DNA of 64,000 nucleotides, from positions 1,168,427-1,232,426 of the forward strand of contig NZ_BMID01000001.1 of NCBI RefSeq assembly GCF_014641655.1. The letters are read 5' to 3'. This document shows, piece by piece, positions 54,711-63,829 of the stretch. The stretch's first letter is position 1. The number at the start of each line of letters is the position of its first letter. A program made the position numbers and the translations under genes. This stretch comes from Pseudoblastomonas marina. Lineage in GTDB: Bacteria > Pseudomonadota > Alphaproteobacteria > Sphingomonadales > Sphingomonadaceae. The notes below the pieces were generated by a model. The model was not told the origin of the DNA, ran no database searches, and worked only from the letters and a program-made list of their open reading frames with translations.

Positions 54711-56117
54711 TCAGTCCCCGGTGAGGATACGCTCGACCAGTTCCTTCACCGTCGGGGTGAAATTGTTCGAATAGAACGGGTCCTGCTTGAAACGGTAGGC
54801 CGCGTGGCCGGCGAAGGCGAGGTTCTCGTCCGGATCGCCGCCATGCGCGATATCCTGCAAGGTCTTCTGGATACAGAAGCTGCGCGGATCGGCGAGGCGG
54901 CCGGTGGTGTGGTCGTCATGATCCTTCCAGCTCGAGAACTGGCAGTGCGAGAGGCAGCCCATGCAACCCTGCTGGTCGGCGCGGATCTGTTCGGCGCTTT
55001 CGGGGGTCACGAACACGACGGTGTTGTCGGGCGTCTTGAGCGCCTCGGTGAAGCCCTCGTGCATCCACGCCTGCGCCTTGCGCTGGTCGCCGGGATGGAC
55101 GAAGAAATATTTCGCCTTGCCGTGATCGGCGAGCGGGATCGTCCCCTCTTCCTCGTCGCGCTTGAAGATCGGGATCTGGCGCTCCGAGCGATGCATCAGG
55201 TCGTAGAGGAACGGCGTCTTGACCGCGGAGGAATAGAAGCCGGTGGGCGAGAACTTGTGGAGCAGCACGTCGCCCGGCTCGACCGTGCGCAGCATGTCCT
55301 TCCACACGTTCGGGATCGGGCTTTCCTTGGTCAGTAGCGGCCGCGTGCCGAACTGGAAGGCGATCTTGCCGAGCTCGGGATTGTCGATCCACTCTTCCCA
55401 TTCGCGCAGGAACCACACGCCGCCCGCCATCACGATCGCCGTGTCCTCGGAAACGCCTTCGGCGCGCATCGTCTCGCGCAGCGCCTTGACCCGCGGATAG
55501 GGATCTTCGGGCTTGGTCGGGTCCTCCGCGTTCGACAGGCCGTTATGCCCGCCGGCCAGCCACGGATCCTCGTAGACCACAGCCGCCATCAGGTCGGGGA
55601 CCTTGGAATAGCTGCGCTTCCACAGCGCGCGGAAAGCGCGCGCCGAGCTGATGATCGGGAGGTAGTGGACGTTGAACCGCTGGGCGATCTCGGCGAGCTT
55701 GTAGGGCATGCCCGCGCCGCAGGTGACCCCGGTGATCATGCCCTTGCAGTTTTCGAGCACGCCTTCGAGCACGCGCTGCGCGCCGCCCATTTCCCAAAGC
55801 ACGTTGATATTGATCGCGCCGCGACCGTCGGCGATCTCGTGCGCGCGCTTCACCTGTTCGGTCGCGCCGTCGATCGCGTAGCGGATCAGTTGCTCGAACC
55901 GTTCCTTGCGGGTGGCCTGTGGGTACACCTGCGGAATCGGATTGCCGTCCTCGTCATAGCTGTCGGCATTGACGGCGCTCACCGTCCCGATTCCGCCCGC
56001 GGCGGCCCAGGCGCCCGAGCTCATGTGATTGGTAGCGGAGACGCCCTTGCCGCCTTCGATCAGCGGCCAGACTTCGCGCCCGCCGTAATTGATGGGTTGG
56101 AGACCCTTGAATGCCAT
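54711..56117 (-). CDS. nitronate monooxygenase-like flavoprotein with C-terminal Cys cluster
   Basis: 468-aa FMN-dependent TIM-barrel protein of the NMO/2-nitropropane dioxygenase type. GVSATNHMSSGAWAAAGGIG is the N-terminal flavin region and TGVTCGAGMPYKL follows. It is longer than the canonical 320-350 aa. The additional C-terminal part carries GCMGCLSHC plus a further Cys (RSFC), which could bind an Fe-S cluster. The natural substrate is unknown. It is 3 bp after the methyltransferase gene. Confidence 0.8.
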   Translation of the reverse strand: MAFKGLQPINYGGREVWPLIEGGKGVSATNHMSSGAWAAAGGIGTVSAVNADSYDEDGNPIPQVYPQATRKERFEQLIRYAIDGATEQVKRAHEIADGRGAININVLWEMGGAQRVLEGVLENCKGMITGVTCGAGMPYKLAEIAQRFNVHYLPIISSARAFRALWKRSYSKVPDLMAAVVYEDPWLAGGHNGLSNAEDPTKPEDPYPRVKALRETMRAEGVSEDTAIVMAGGVWFLREWEEWIDNPELGKIAFQFGTRPLLTKESPIPNVWKDMLRTVEPGDVLLHKFSPTGFYSSAVKTPFLYDLMHRSERQIPIFKRDEEEGTIPLADHGKAKYFFVHPGDQRKAQAWMHEGFTEALKTPDNTVVFVTPESAEQIRADQQGCMGCLSHCQFSSWKDHDDHTTGRLADPRSFCIQKTLQDIAHGGDPDENLAFAGHAAYRFKQDPFYSNNFTPTVKELVERILTGD

Positions 56118-56120
56118 GTA

Positions 56121-56879
56121 TCAGTTATCCTCTATCGTCACGCTTCCAAGCTTCGTCTTGGGCGGCGTGCACGGCTCGATCCCGGATGGCGCAGGCCGAT
56201 CCCCCTCGAGCTCGAATTGTGCGTAGTAGCCCCTGATCTCGGGCTTTCTTATGAACTCGACAAGCCGATAGCCGACGCTGCGCATTTCGCAAAACAACAA
56301 TGCGGGCGGCATGCCGTGGTTTTGGGGCGGACGGTCGCGATCGACCACGATCACCTGCCCGCCTTCCCGGAGCGCCGGGCGAAGTCGCCACAAGAACGCA
56401 TAGGGCTCGCGGATCTCATGATACATGTGGACCATGAAGATCCGGTCGAAACTGTCCTTGGGCAGGCGCGGATCGTCTCCGCGGCCCAGGGTGAGCGAGA
56501 CATTGTCGAGCCGTTCGCGCTCTACCCGCGTGCCGAGCCGGCGGAGAACGTCGCGATCGATGTCCTGCGCCAGCACCCGGCCGCGGCCGCCGACACGTTC
56601 GGCCAGGCGCACGGTGTAATAGCCCTCGCCCGCGCCGATATCGGCCACCGTCGTTCCGTCGCCGATATCGGCGAGGTCCATCACCAATTGCGCCTCGCCC
56701 AGCTCGTCGCGGCGAATTTCGGTGCCGGCCGAATTGCCCGTGACATCCGCAACCGGACGGTGCGCCCGCGGAAACTCGCGTGAACTCGCGGGCCGGTCGA
56801 GGTCTTCCTCGACACGTTCGCAACCCGCCAGCGCGAGGCCGGCGAGCAACCAAACGGCGAGATGTCTTGGGGGGCTCAT
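56121..56879 (-). CDS. lipoprotein-type class I methyltransferase
   Basis: 252-aa protein combining a lipoprotein signal (LALAGC) with a SAM-methyltransferase core: motif I VADIGAGEGYYTVRLAE, acidic strand AQDIDRD, motif with DRIFMVHMYHE. SAM is not expected in the periplasm, so either the lipoprotein signal is not functional or the domain has another role. Homologs with the same arrangement are seen in proteobacteria. It lies 43 bp after prfB. Confidence 0.75.
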   Translation of the reverse strand: MSPPRHLAVWLLAGLALAGCERVEEDLDRPASSREFPRAHRPVADVTGNSAGTEIRRDELGEAQLVMDLADIGDGTTVADIGAGEGYYTVRLAERVGGRGRVLAQDIDRDVLRRLGTRVERERLDNVSLTLGRGDDPRLPKDSFDRIFMVHMYHEIREPYAFLWRLRPALREGGQVIVVDRDRPPQNHGMPPALLFCEMRSVGYRLVEFIRKPEIRGYYAQFELEGDRPAPSGIEPCTPPKTKLGSVTIEDN

Positions 56880-56922
56880 AGCGTGCGTCTAGCTTGCAAA
56901 CCCGACCGGGCGCAATGCAGCC

Positions 56923-58050
56923 CTACTCGACGTCCTCCACATCGACCTGTTCGCCGGTCACCTTCTGCGCCAGTGCCGCCGAGATGAACTGGTCGAGCGC
57001 GCCGTCGAGCACGTCGTCCGGCGAAGTCGAGGTAACGCCGGTGCGCAGGTCCTTGACCATCTGGTAGGGCTGAAGGACGTAGGAGCGGATCTGGTGGCCC
57101 CACCCGATATCGGTCTTGCTCTCGTACTCGGTCCCGGCGGCGGCCTCGCGTTCGGCCATTTCGCGTTCGAACAGGCGCGCCTTGAGCATGTTCATTGCGG
57201 TCGCGCGGTTCTTGTGCTGCGAACGGTCGTTCTGGCTGGCGACGACGATTCCGGTCGGCTGGTGGGTGATCCGGACCGCGGAATCGGTCGTGTTGACGTG
57301 CTGCCCGCCGGCACCGCTCGCGCGGTAGGTGTCGATCTTGAGGTCGCTCTCGTTGATCTCGACTTCGAAATCGTCGTCGATCACCGGGTAGACCCAGACC
57401 GAGCTGAACGAGGTGTGCCGCCGCGCCGAGCTGTCATAGGGGCTGATGCGGACGAGGCGGTGCACGCCACTCTCGGTCTTGGCGTAGCCATAGGCATTCT
57501 CGCCCTTGAGCAGCAGCGTCGCGCTCTTGATCCCGGCCTGGTCGCCGGCCTGGTATTCGACCGTCTCGACCTTGAACCCGCGGCGTTCGGCCCAGCGCGC
57601 ATACATCCGCAGCAGCATCTCGGCCCAGTCCTGGCTTTCGGTACCGCCCGCGCCGGCGTGGATCTCGAGATAGGTGTCGTTGCCGTCGGCCTCGCCCGAA
57701 AGCAGCGCCTGGACCTTGTCGGCATCGGCGCGGTCGGCGAGCCTCTCGAGCGTGGCGAGACCTTCGCTGGCGACATCGTCGTCGCCCTCGGCCTCACCCA
57801 TTTCGACGAATTCGATCGCGTCGTTTTTCTCGCTCTCGATCTCGCGCACGGTATTGACCGCGGTTTCTAGCCGCTTTTGCTCCTGCGTGATCGCCTGCGC
57901 CGCCTTGGGATCGTCCCACAGGGTCGGGTCCTGCACGCGCGCGTCGAGCTCGTCGAGACGGCGCAGCGCCTTCTCCCAGTCGAGCGATTTGCGCACCAGC
58001 GCCAGCGCGGCGTCGATCCGGTCGATATGGGCCTGCCCTTCGGCACGCAT
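56923..58050 (-). CDS. prfB: peptide chain release factor 2
   Basis: 375-aa class I release factor for UAA and UGA stops. The catalytic GGQ is in GAGGQHVNTTDSA. The recognition tripeptide reads SPY (VRISPYDSSARRHTSF), the common alphaproteobacterial variant of SPF. There is no in-frame UGA and no programmed +1 frameshift, unlike E. coli. GGAGGACC precedes the ATG at 58050. It is divergent from the second NMO gene across 158 bp. Confidence 0.96.
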   Translation of the reverse strand: MRAEGQAHIDRIDAALALVRKSLDWEKALRRLDELDARVQDPTLWDDPKAAQAITQEQKRLETAVNTVREIESEKNDAIEFVEMGEAEGDDDVASEGLATLERLADRADADKVQALLSGEADGNDTYLEIHAGAGGTESQDWAEMLLRMYARWAERRGFKVETVEYQAGDQAGIKSATLLLKGENAYGYAKTESGVHRLVRISPYDSSARRHTSFSSVWVYPVIDDDFEVEINESDLKIDTYRASGAGGQHVNTTDSAVRITHQPTGIVVASQNDRSQHKNRATAMNMLKARLFEREMAEREAAAGTEYESKTDIGWGHQIRSYVLQPYQMVKDLRTGVTSTSPDDVLDGALDQFISAALAQKVTGEQVDVEDVE

Positions 58051-58208
58051 GTCAGGTCCTCCAAAGCTACCGCCCGCGCGCTTAGGACAGGCTCGCCGCT
58101 TTAGCTAGGGGTACACCGCCCTTTCCCGCGCAAAGGCGCTCGACACCGGAGCCGCGTCTCGCCTATGCGACGCGTTAACCGACCGATTAATTCCGGAGAC
58201 CCCGACCC

Positions 58209-59189
58209 ATGCCCATCCCCGCCCCGTTCGACCGCTTGCGCCTGCCGATCATCGGATCGCCGATGTTCATCGTTTCGGGGCCCGAGCTGGTGATCGCGCA
58301 ATGCAAGGCGGGGATCGTAGGCAGCTTCCCCGCGCTCAACGCGCGCCCCTCGGGCATGCTCGACGAATGGATGCACCAGATCACCGAGGAACTCGCGGCG
58401 CATAATCGTGACAACCCGGATCGCCCCGCCGCTCCGTTCGCGGTCAACCAGATCGTCCACCGCACGAACGGCCGGCTAGAGGAGGATATGCAGGTCTGCG
58501 AGAAATGGCAGGTTCCGATGATCATTACTTCATTGGGCGCGCGCGAGGAATTGAACCAGGCGGTGCACAATTGGGGCGGGATCACGATGCACGACGTGAT
58601 CAACAACCGCTTCGCCAACAAGGCGATCGAAAAGGGCGCCGACGGGCTGATCCCGGTCGCCGCGGGCGCCGGGGGCCATGCCGGCACGCAATCGCCCTTC
58701 GCCTTGATGCAGGAAATCCGCGAATGGTTCGATGGGCCGGTGGCGCTGTCGGGTTCGATCGCCAATGGCGCGGCGGTGCTCGGCGCACAGGCGCTGGGTG
58801 CCGATTTTGCCTATATCGGCTCGCCCTGGATCGCGACGGTCGAAGCCAATGCCGAGCAAGGCTACAAGGACGAGATCGTGAAGAGTGGCGCTGACGACAT
58901 CGTTTACACCAACCTCTTCACCGGGGTGCACGGCAATTACCTCAAGGGCTCGATCGAGCAGGCCGGGCTCGATCCGAACGATCTTCCCCAAAGCGATCCG
59001 AGCAAGATGAATTTCGGCTCGGGCGGGAATTCGAAGGCCAAGGCATGGAAGGATATCTGGGGCTCGGGTCAGGGAGTCGGCGCGGTCAAGGCGGTCGATA
59101 CCGTGGCCGAACGCGTCGACCGGCTCGAAGCAGAGTACCGCGCCGCCCATCAGCGCCTGCAGGCCGCGACCGCCCCCTTCGTCGACTGA
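58209..59189 (+). CDS. nitronate monooxygenase
   Basis: 326-aa FMN enzyme. The N-terminal LPIIGSPMFIVSGPELV and central AAGAGGHAGTQSPFAL, then GADFAYIGSPWIA are the flavin- and phosphate-binding blocks; the catalytic His lies in GGHAG. Family members oxidise nitronates such as 3-nitropropionate anion. GGAG precedes the ATG. This is the canonical-length paralog of the protein at 54.7-56.1 kb. Confidence 0.9.
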   Translation: MPIPAPFDRLRLPIIGSPMFIVSGPELVIAQCKAGIVGSFPALNARPSGMLDEWMHQITEELAAHNRDNPDRPAAPFAVNQIVHRTNGRLEEDMQVCEKWQVPMIITSLGAREELNQAVHNWGGITMHDVINNRFANKAIEKGADGLIPVAAGAGGHAGTQSPFALMQEIREWFDGPVALSGSIANGAAVLGAQALGADFAYIGSPWIATVEANAEQGYKDEIVKSGADDIVYTNLFTGVHGNYLKGSIEQAGLDPNDLPQSDPSKMNFGSGGNSKAKAWKDIWGSGQGVGAVKAVDTVAERVDRLEAEYRAAHQRLQAATAPFVD

Positions 59190-59192
59190 GGA

Positions 59193-59732
59193 TTAGTGCC
59201 GGGTCGCCGCCCACAGCAGCGCGGCCATCCGGTCGAGCTCGGTGAGATCGCGGCCCTCGCCCAGCGGGTCGCGCATATTGAGCCGCATCCGCCGCCCGGG
59301 AGCAACCAACTGGCGCCGCAGGCCGCGCTGGAGCAGGAGCAGTCGCATGCGGGAATGCTCGGCCTTGCTGCGCGAAGACTCGTCCGTCGCTCTGGCCCAG
59401 TCCCGCTCGATCTGCCCGACACGCTGCCAGACGACCTCCGAATAGCGCGGATGCGGGCCGCGATTGAGCGGCAGGCCGAGTTTCAGGACCTGCGGTTCGC
59501 GACAGGGCAGGAGCAAGCCGTTGGCGCGATAATCCTCGAACAGCAGGCGGCCGGGATCGACCGCCGCGAAGAATCGATCGAAAGTCCCTCGCGTCACGAG
59601 CGCCAGCGGGAGGAGGTGATGTTTCTGCATCGCCGGATCGTAGGCGGGCGAGCCGCGTCGATTGATCCGCGAGAACGGCAGGCATGGGCGTATTTCCCGA
59701 TCCTTTGCACCGCTGGCCGATCGATCATTCAC
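59193..59732 (-). CDS. AHH-domain putative nuclease
   Basis: 179 aa from a GTG at 59732. QKHHLLPLALV, NGLLLPCREP and LNRGPHPRYSEVVWQRV match the AHH nuclease superfamily (HNH/EndoVII fold), often found as toxin tips or small stand-alone nucleases. The N-terminal 60 residues are less certain; a start within or just before LPFSRINRRG is possible. It overlaps the upstream hypothetical gene by 8 bp. No immunity gene is obvious. Confidence 0.68.
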   Translation of the reverse strand: MNDRSASGAKDREIRPCLPFSRINRRGSPAYDPAMQKHHLLPLALVTRGTFDRFFAAVDPGRLLFEDYRANGLLLPCREPQVLKLGLPLNRGPHPRYSEVVWQRVGQIERDWARATDESSRSKAEHSRMRLLLLQRGLRRQLVAPGRRMRLNMRDPLGEGRDLTELDRMAALLWAATRH

Positions 59733-60477
59733 TCCATTCGACGACGACGAACCGGCCATTGGCGGAGGGCGCGAGCCGAATCGTGCGTCCGCCTTCTCCG
59801 GATAGTTCCAGCGGTGATTGGACCGCATCGCTTTCGACGAGTCGGTCGATCAACCGGGCCGCGAGCGCCCAGCCTTCTGATCCCGCCTCGGCGATCGCGG
59901 GATCGAGGCGCAATTCCTGCCCTGTGAAGAGCGCCAGGCCGTGACTGTGCAAGCCGCCATCGGGCGCGGAACGCAATCCGACCATCCCCAGTGCGGGAAA
60001 CGGCCCGCCCGCCAGCCAGGCGTCGACCACGCGCCTGAAGTAGCCCGGTTCCATCGCGCTGCCGATCGGGCGCCACACGATCGCGAGCGGCGACTTGAAA
60101 TCGACGATCCGGCGGACCAGCATCGCCCCTGCCCGGACCACCGGCATCGCATGCGCCATGTTCGCGATATCGGGGCCGGGGACGATTGTGAGCCCGGCGC
60201 GGTTGAAGATGGTGTCCGGTTCGACGTCGAAGCAGTGTTCGATCGCGGCGTGTTCTTCGCGATTCCAGACGCCGATTGCGGCGATATCGAACCCCAGTCC
60301 GCCGACCATGCATTCGATCGTGGGGTATCCCGATGCCGGATTGACGAGCCGTTGGCAGGAAAGTGCGGGCATTCGGCTCTCATCGTCGCCGACCGCATTG
60401 AATGCGGCTTGCAGGCGTTCGAGCCTCGGCACCGAGCCGGAGGGATACAGCACTTCCCATGCCATGCCGGTACGCAC
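59725..60477 (-). CDS. hypothetical protein
   Basis: 250-aa soluble protein with no signal peptide. Two halves have alternating strands and helices, and it contains LVRRIVDFKSPLAIVWRP and GLRSAPDGGLHSHGLALF. I recognise no family with confidence. The start is GTG at 60477 with AAGGGGG upstream; ATG at 60465 is an alternative. It overlaps the AHH gene and is 105 bp downstream of the flavodoxin-like gene. Confidence 0.55.
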   Translation of the reverse strand: MRTGMAWEVLYPSGSVPRLERLQAAFNAVGDDESRMPALSCQRLVNPASGYPTIECMVGGLGFDIAAIGVWNREEHAAIEHCFDVEPDTIFNRAGLTIVPGPDIANMAHAMPVVRAGAMLVRRIVDFKSPLAIVWRPIGSAMEPGYFRRVVDAWLAGGPFPALGMVGLRSAPDGGLHSHGLALFTGQELRLDPAIAEAGSEGWALAARLIDRLVESDAVQSPLELSGEGGRTIRLAPSANGRFVVVEWSE

Positions 60478-60582
60478 TTTCCCCCTTGCAAGCCGTCTTC
60501 CGCGATCAGAACAGGTTTCTGGCGTCGTGGCGCCCGCGCGTCGAGTCCTAGATCGCTGACCGGTCCGAAATGGATGTGAAAC

Positions 60583-61056
60583 TCAGAAAATACCGAGTTC
60601 GAGTCCCTCCGCGAGCGCTTCGCCCAACTCGTTCGCTTCGGCCAGTCGATCGGGCGGAACGGTCTTCTGCGCGAGGATCTCCTCGGGGGTCTGCGCATCC
60701 ATGTTGACGATCACCGGCGAGGCGGCACGCTTGAGCCGCCAGCCCTTCGCGATCCGGTCGATCTGTGCCTGCGCGCCGCTGCCGTCGGACCCTGCCGCGA
60801 TGAGCGTGGCGTAGGGACGCCCCTCGATCTTCCCGAGCACCGGGTAATAGCAGCGGTCGAACATTTCCTTCATCATGCCGCTCATCGTCGCGAGATTTTC
60901 CGGACAGGCGAAGAGATAGCCCTGCGCTTCGAGCAGGTCATCGGGCGAAACGTCCTCTGCGCACAGCAGCACCGCGCCGTCGCCCGCTCCATCCTTGGCG
61001 GCGCGGGCGAGCGCCTCGGCGGTTCCGGTGCGGCTGTGCCATATGATCGCGAGCAT
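60583..61056 (-). CDS. flavodoxin/NADPH-dependent FMN reductase-like protein
   Basis: 157-aa protein. The N-terminal IIWHSRTGTAEALARAA is the FMN phosphate-binding loop of the flavodoxin superfamily, and the GYLFACPENLATMSGMMKEM block matches the second flavin loop. It probably acts in electron transfer or as an oxidoreductase. The start is ATG at 61056; the longer upstream frame would cross into the recJ upstream region. It is divergent from recJ by 77 bp. Confidence 0.85.
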   Translation of the reverse strand: MLAIIWHSRTGTAEALARAAKDGAGDGAVLLCAEDVSPDDLLEAQGYLFACPENLATMSGMMKEMFDRCYYPVLGKIEGRPYATLIAAGSDGSGAQAQIDRIAKGWRLKRAASPVIVNMDAQTPEEILAQKTVPPDRLAEANELGEALAEGLELGIF

Positions 61057-61133
61057 GCTGCCGGTCCTATCGCACAGGGGACAGCGGGGCCAAGGGTCTT
61101 TCGCCCGCACCCTGGGCGGGATAGCCTCGAACC

Positions 61134-62906
61134 ATGACACTCGCGGCGCGCTCGATCACCGATCTCGGAACTTCGCTCACCGGCCAGCGCTGGACCTGGC
61201 GCGGGGGCGCGATGCAGGACATCGCCAGCGGCACCGACCTCGTCGCGCAGCTGCTGCTGGCGCGCGGGGTCACTCCCGAACACCTCGATCGCGAACGGAA
61301 CCCGAGCCTGCGGTCGTTCCTGCCCGACCCGTCGATCTTCAAGGACATGGATGCCGCCGCCGAACGGCTCGCCCAAGCGGTCATCGCGCGCGAGGCGGTG
61401 ACGATCTACGGCGATTACGACGTCGACGGCGCGACCAGCGCGGCACTGCTGATCCGGCTGATCCGCATGCTGGGGCACGATGCCGGTCACTACATTCCCG
61501 ATCGCCTGCTCGAGGGCTACGGCCCTTCGGGCGATGCGCTGCTCAAGATCGCCGAGGGCGGTTCGAGCCTGATCGTGACCGTCGATTGCGGTGCGATGGC
61601 GCACGAGGCGCTCGGTGCGGCGCACGACGCCGGCGTCGACGTCATGGTGGTCGACCATCACAAATGCGCGCCCGATCTGCCGAAGACATTGGCGCTGGTG
61701 AACCCCAACCGCCTCGACGAGATCGAGGAAGCGGCCGCACACGGCCATCTCGCGGCGGTCGGCGTCGCCTTCCTGCTGGCGATCGCCACCGTGCGCACGC
61801 TGCGCGGGCGCGGCTATTTCGAGGATCGCAAGGAGCCCGACCTGCTCTCGCTGCTCGATCTGGTTGCGCTGGGCACGGTAGCCGACGTCGCCGCACTGCG
61901 CGGGCTCAACCGGGCGTTCGTCGCGCAGGGGCTCAAGGTCATGCGCCACCGCGCCAATACCGGCATGTCGGCGCTGCTCGATGCGAGCCGCCTGCAGCGC
62001 GCTCCCGTGTGCAGCGACCTCGGCTTCGCGCTCGGTCCGCGAATCAATGCCGGCGGCCGGGTCGGCGAATCGACGCTTGGCGTGCGGCTGCTGACGACCG
62101 AGGATCCCGACGAGGCCGCCGAGATCGCCAAACGCCTTTCCGAACTCAACGAGGATCGCCGCCAGATCGAGAGCGAGGTGCAGGAAGAGGCCGAGGCGCA
62201 GCTCGCCGGACAGGGCAATCGCGCGGTCCAGCTCCTCCACGGCGCCGGCTGGCATCCGGGCGTGATCGGGATCGTCGCCGGCCGGATCAAGGAAAAGACC
62301 GGTCGGCCCGCGATCGTGATCGCGCACGGCGCCGACGGCGAACCCGGGAAGGGTTCGGGACGATCGATCGCGGGCGTCGATTTGGGAGCGGCGATCATCG
62401 CCGCGCGCGAAGCCGGACTGCTGATCGCAGGCGGCGGACACGCAATGGCGGCGGGTCTCACGGTCGATGCCGACAAGATCGATGCCCTCGCCGACTTCCT
62501 TGATGATCGACTCGCGCGCGACGTCGGCGAGGCACAGGGCAATCGCGAGATGAAGCTCGACCTCGCGGTCGCACCGGGCGGGCTCACCCCCGAATTGGTC
62601 GATTCGATGGAAGAGGCGGGGCCCTACGGCATGGGCTGGCCGGGACCGCGCATCGCTGTCGGTCCGGTGCACGCGATCAAGTGCGACGTCGTCGGCAAGG
62701 ACCACGTCCGTATGATCGTGCGCGGCGAGGACGGTGCCCGTTTCAAGGCGATCGCCTTCCGCGCGGCGGAGGGCGAAATGGGCCAGGCGCTGCTCAACAA
62801 TCGTGGTTCGCGGCGGTTCTGGCTGGCCGGTCGACCCAAGGTCGACGACTGGTCGGGCCGCCGCGAAGCCGAGTTAATCGTCGAAGATGCGATTTGGGCC
62901 GATTGA
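61134..62906 (+). CDS. recJ: single-stranded-DNA-specific exonuclease RecJ
   Basis: 590-aa DHH-family 5'-3' exonuclease acting in recombination and repair. Motif I DYDVDGATSAALL (about 93-105), VDCG, and the DHH motif VVDHHK are present; the C-terminal DHHA1 domain includes SGRSIAGVDLGAAIIAAREAG and GGGHAMAAGLTV. A tRNA-Glu gene follows 54 bp downstream. Confidence 0.95.
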   Translation: MTLAARSITDLGTSLTGQRWTWRGGAMQDIASGTDLVAQLLLARGVTPEHLDRERNPSLRSFLPDPSIFKDMDAAAERLAQAVIAREAVTIYGDYDVDGATSAALLIRLIRMLGHDAGHYIPDRLLEGYGPSGDALLKIAEGGSSLIVTVDCGAMAHEALGAAHDAGVDVMVVDHHKCAPDLPKTLALVNPNRLDEIEEAAAHGHLAAVGVAFLLAIATVRTLRGRGYFEDRKEPDLLSLLDLVALGTVADVAALRGLNRAFVAQGLKVMRHRANTGMSALLDASRLQRAPVCSDLGFALGPRINAGGRVGESTLGVRLLTTEDPDEAAEIAKRLSELNEDRRQIESEVQEEAEAQLAGQGNRAVQLLHGAGWHPGVIGIVAGRIKEKTGRPAIVIAHGADGEPGKGSGRSIAGVDLGAAIIAAREAGLLIAGGGHAMAAGLTVDADKIDALADFLDDRLARDVGEAQGNREMKLDLAVAPGGLTPELVDSMEEAGPYGMGWPGPRIAVGPVHAIKCDVVGKDHVRMIVRGEDGARFKAIAFRAAEGEMGQALLNNRGSRRFWLAGRPKVDDWSGRREAELIVEDAIWAD

Positions 62907-62959
62907 AGGGTTGACCGCCGCTCCAACGAACCGTAATGGGCCGCCTCCACCGCATGCAT

Positions 62960-63034
62960 GGCCCCTTCGTCTAGCGGTTAGGACGCGGCCCTTTCACGGC
63001 TGAAACACGGGTTCGATTCCCGTAGGGGTCACCA
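62960..63034 (+). tRNA. tRNA-Glu (anticodon UUC), CCA encoded
   Basis: 75-nt cloverleaf. GGCCCCT pairs with AGGGGTC (one G-U), the D stem is GTC/GAC, the anticodon loop CTTTCAC has TTC at its centre, and the T arm is ACGGG-TTCGATT-CCCGT. The discriminator is A followed by encoded CCA. It decodes GAA/GAG. Found between recJ and the extensin-family gene. Confidence 0.95.
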
Positions 63035-63067
63035 TGCGGTGGCATTTTCTCCCCCACATCGATGGCA

Positions 63068-63829
63068 CTAGCGACACACGCTCCAGCCCACCCGGCCTCC
63101 GGCCTGGTCGAGGTGGAAATGGTCGGCATGCGCCGGATTGTAATCGGGCGACAGCGTCGTGCCGAAAATGTCGCAGGCCCCGTCGCGCGCTGTACGCAGG
63201 AAGGTGGCGGCAGCCGAATCGTCCGGATCGTTTTCCCAGTCGCGCAGCACGCTGATCGTCCGTCCATCCTCCGTCCGGAAGGCCGCGATATCGATCGCAT
63301 TGCCGGTCGCGTGCTCGCTCCAGCGGCCGCTGTCGCCACCACCGATTCGCCGACAATTGTTGGTCCCCAGGTGATCGAGCGCGACGATCCGGCTCCCGAG
63401 GTGCTCCTGCGCCGCGGGCTGGACGACCTTGTCCATCCACAGCACCAGTCCCGCGGCGACCGCGCAGGTCGCCTGTGGCGCACCGGGACGCAGGCTGAGG
63501 CCGCGATTGGGCTCAGGAGCGAGGACCGTCCTGTCCTCGCGGCGACACGCCCCCTCGCCCGCCGGTTCGAAGGCGGTGAAGTCGATCCCGCTGCGTTCCA
63601 GCACCGCACGGCATTCCTGTGGGCGGTCGCGCAGCGCCACGAGCTTGCGATCGGTCGCCCAGCCTACGGGATCGTTGAGGTCTAGCGGCGCCCAGGGATC
63701 GTGTTGGGGATGCGCGGCGAGCCAGCTGCGCGCACCGACGACGACCGCCCCGATCAGCAGCAGCGCCAGCGCCCACCTGTCGTAAGGCGAGAACCGTCCT
63801 GTCGGTGGCCAGTGCGCAGGTTTCCTCAA
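63068..63829 (-). CDS. extensin family protein
   Basis: 253-aa single-pass envelope protein. A TM segment (about 15-37, LALLLIGAVVVGARSWL) precedes the extensin-like C-terminal domain with SEHATGNAIDIAAFR, ISVLRDWEND and HADHFHLD, conserved His/Asp residues resembling D-Ala-D-Ala carboxypeptidase-like zinc sites. The start is TTG at 63829 overlapping the stop of the cut upstream gene; an ATG at 63904 is possible but lies inside that gene. Confidence 0.78.
   Translation of the reverse strand: MRKPAHWPPTGRFSPYDRWALALLLIGAVVVGARSWLAAHPQHDPWAPLDLNDPVGWATDRKLVALRDRPQECRAVLERSGIDFTAFEPAGEGACRREDRTVLAPEPNRGLSLRPGAPQATCAVAAGLVLWMDKVVQPAAQEHLGSRIVALDHLGTNNCRRIGGGDSGRWSEHATGNAIDIAAFRTEDGRTISVLRDWENDPDDSAAATFLRTARDGACDIFGTTLSPDYNPAHADHFHLDQAGGRVGWSVCR

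Noticed and set aside
57960-58050. Programmed +1 frameshift in prfB
   Set aside because: The frame is continuous from the ATG, with no in-frame UGA or slippery CUU near the N-terminus.
58175-58190. TTAA...TTAA pair upstream of the second nitronate monooxygenase gene as a CtrA site
   Set aside because: Spacing is eight bases, not seven, and the flanks do not fit.
62971-63609. minus-strand open frame running through the tRNA-Glu gene
   Set aside because: Overlaps a complete tRNA and the extensin gene in another frame.
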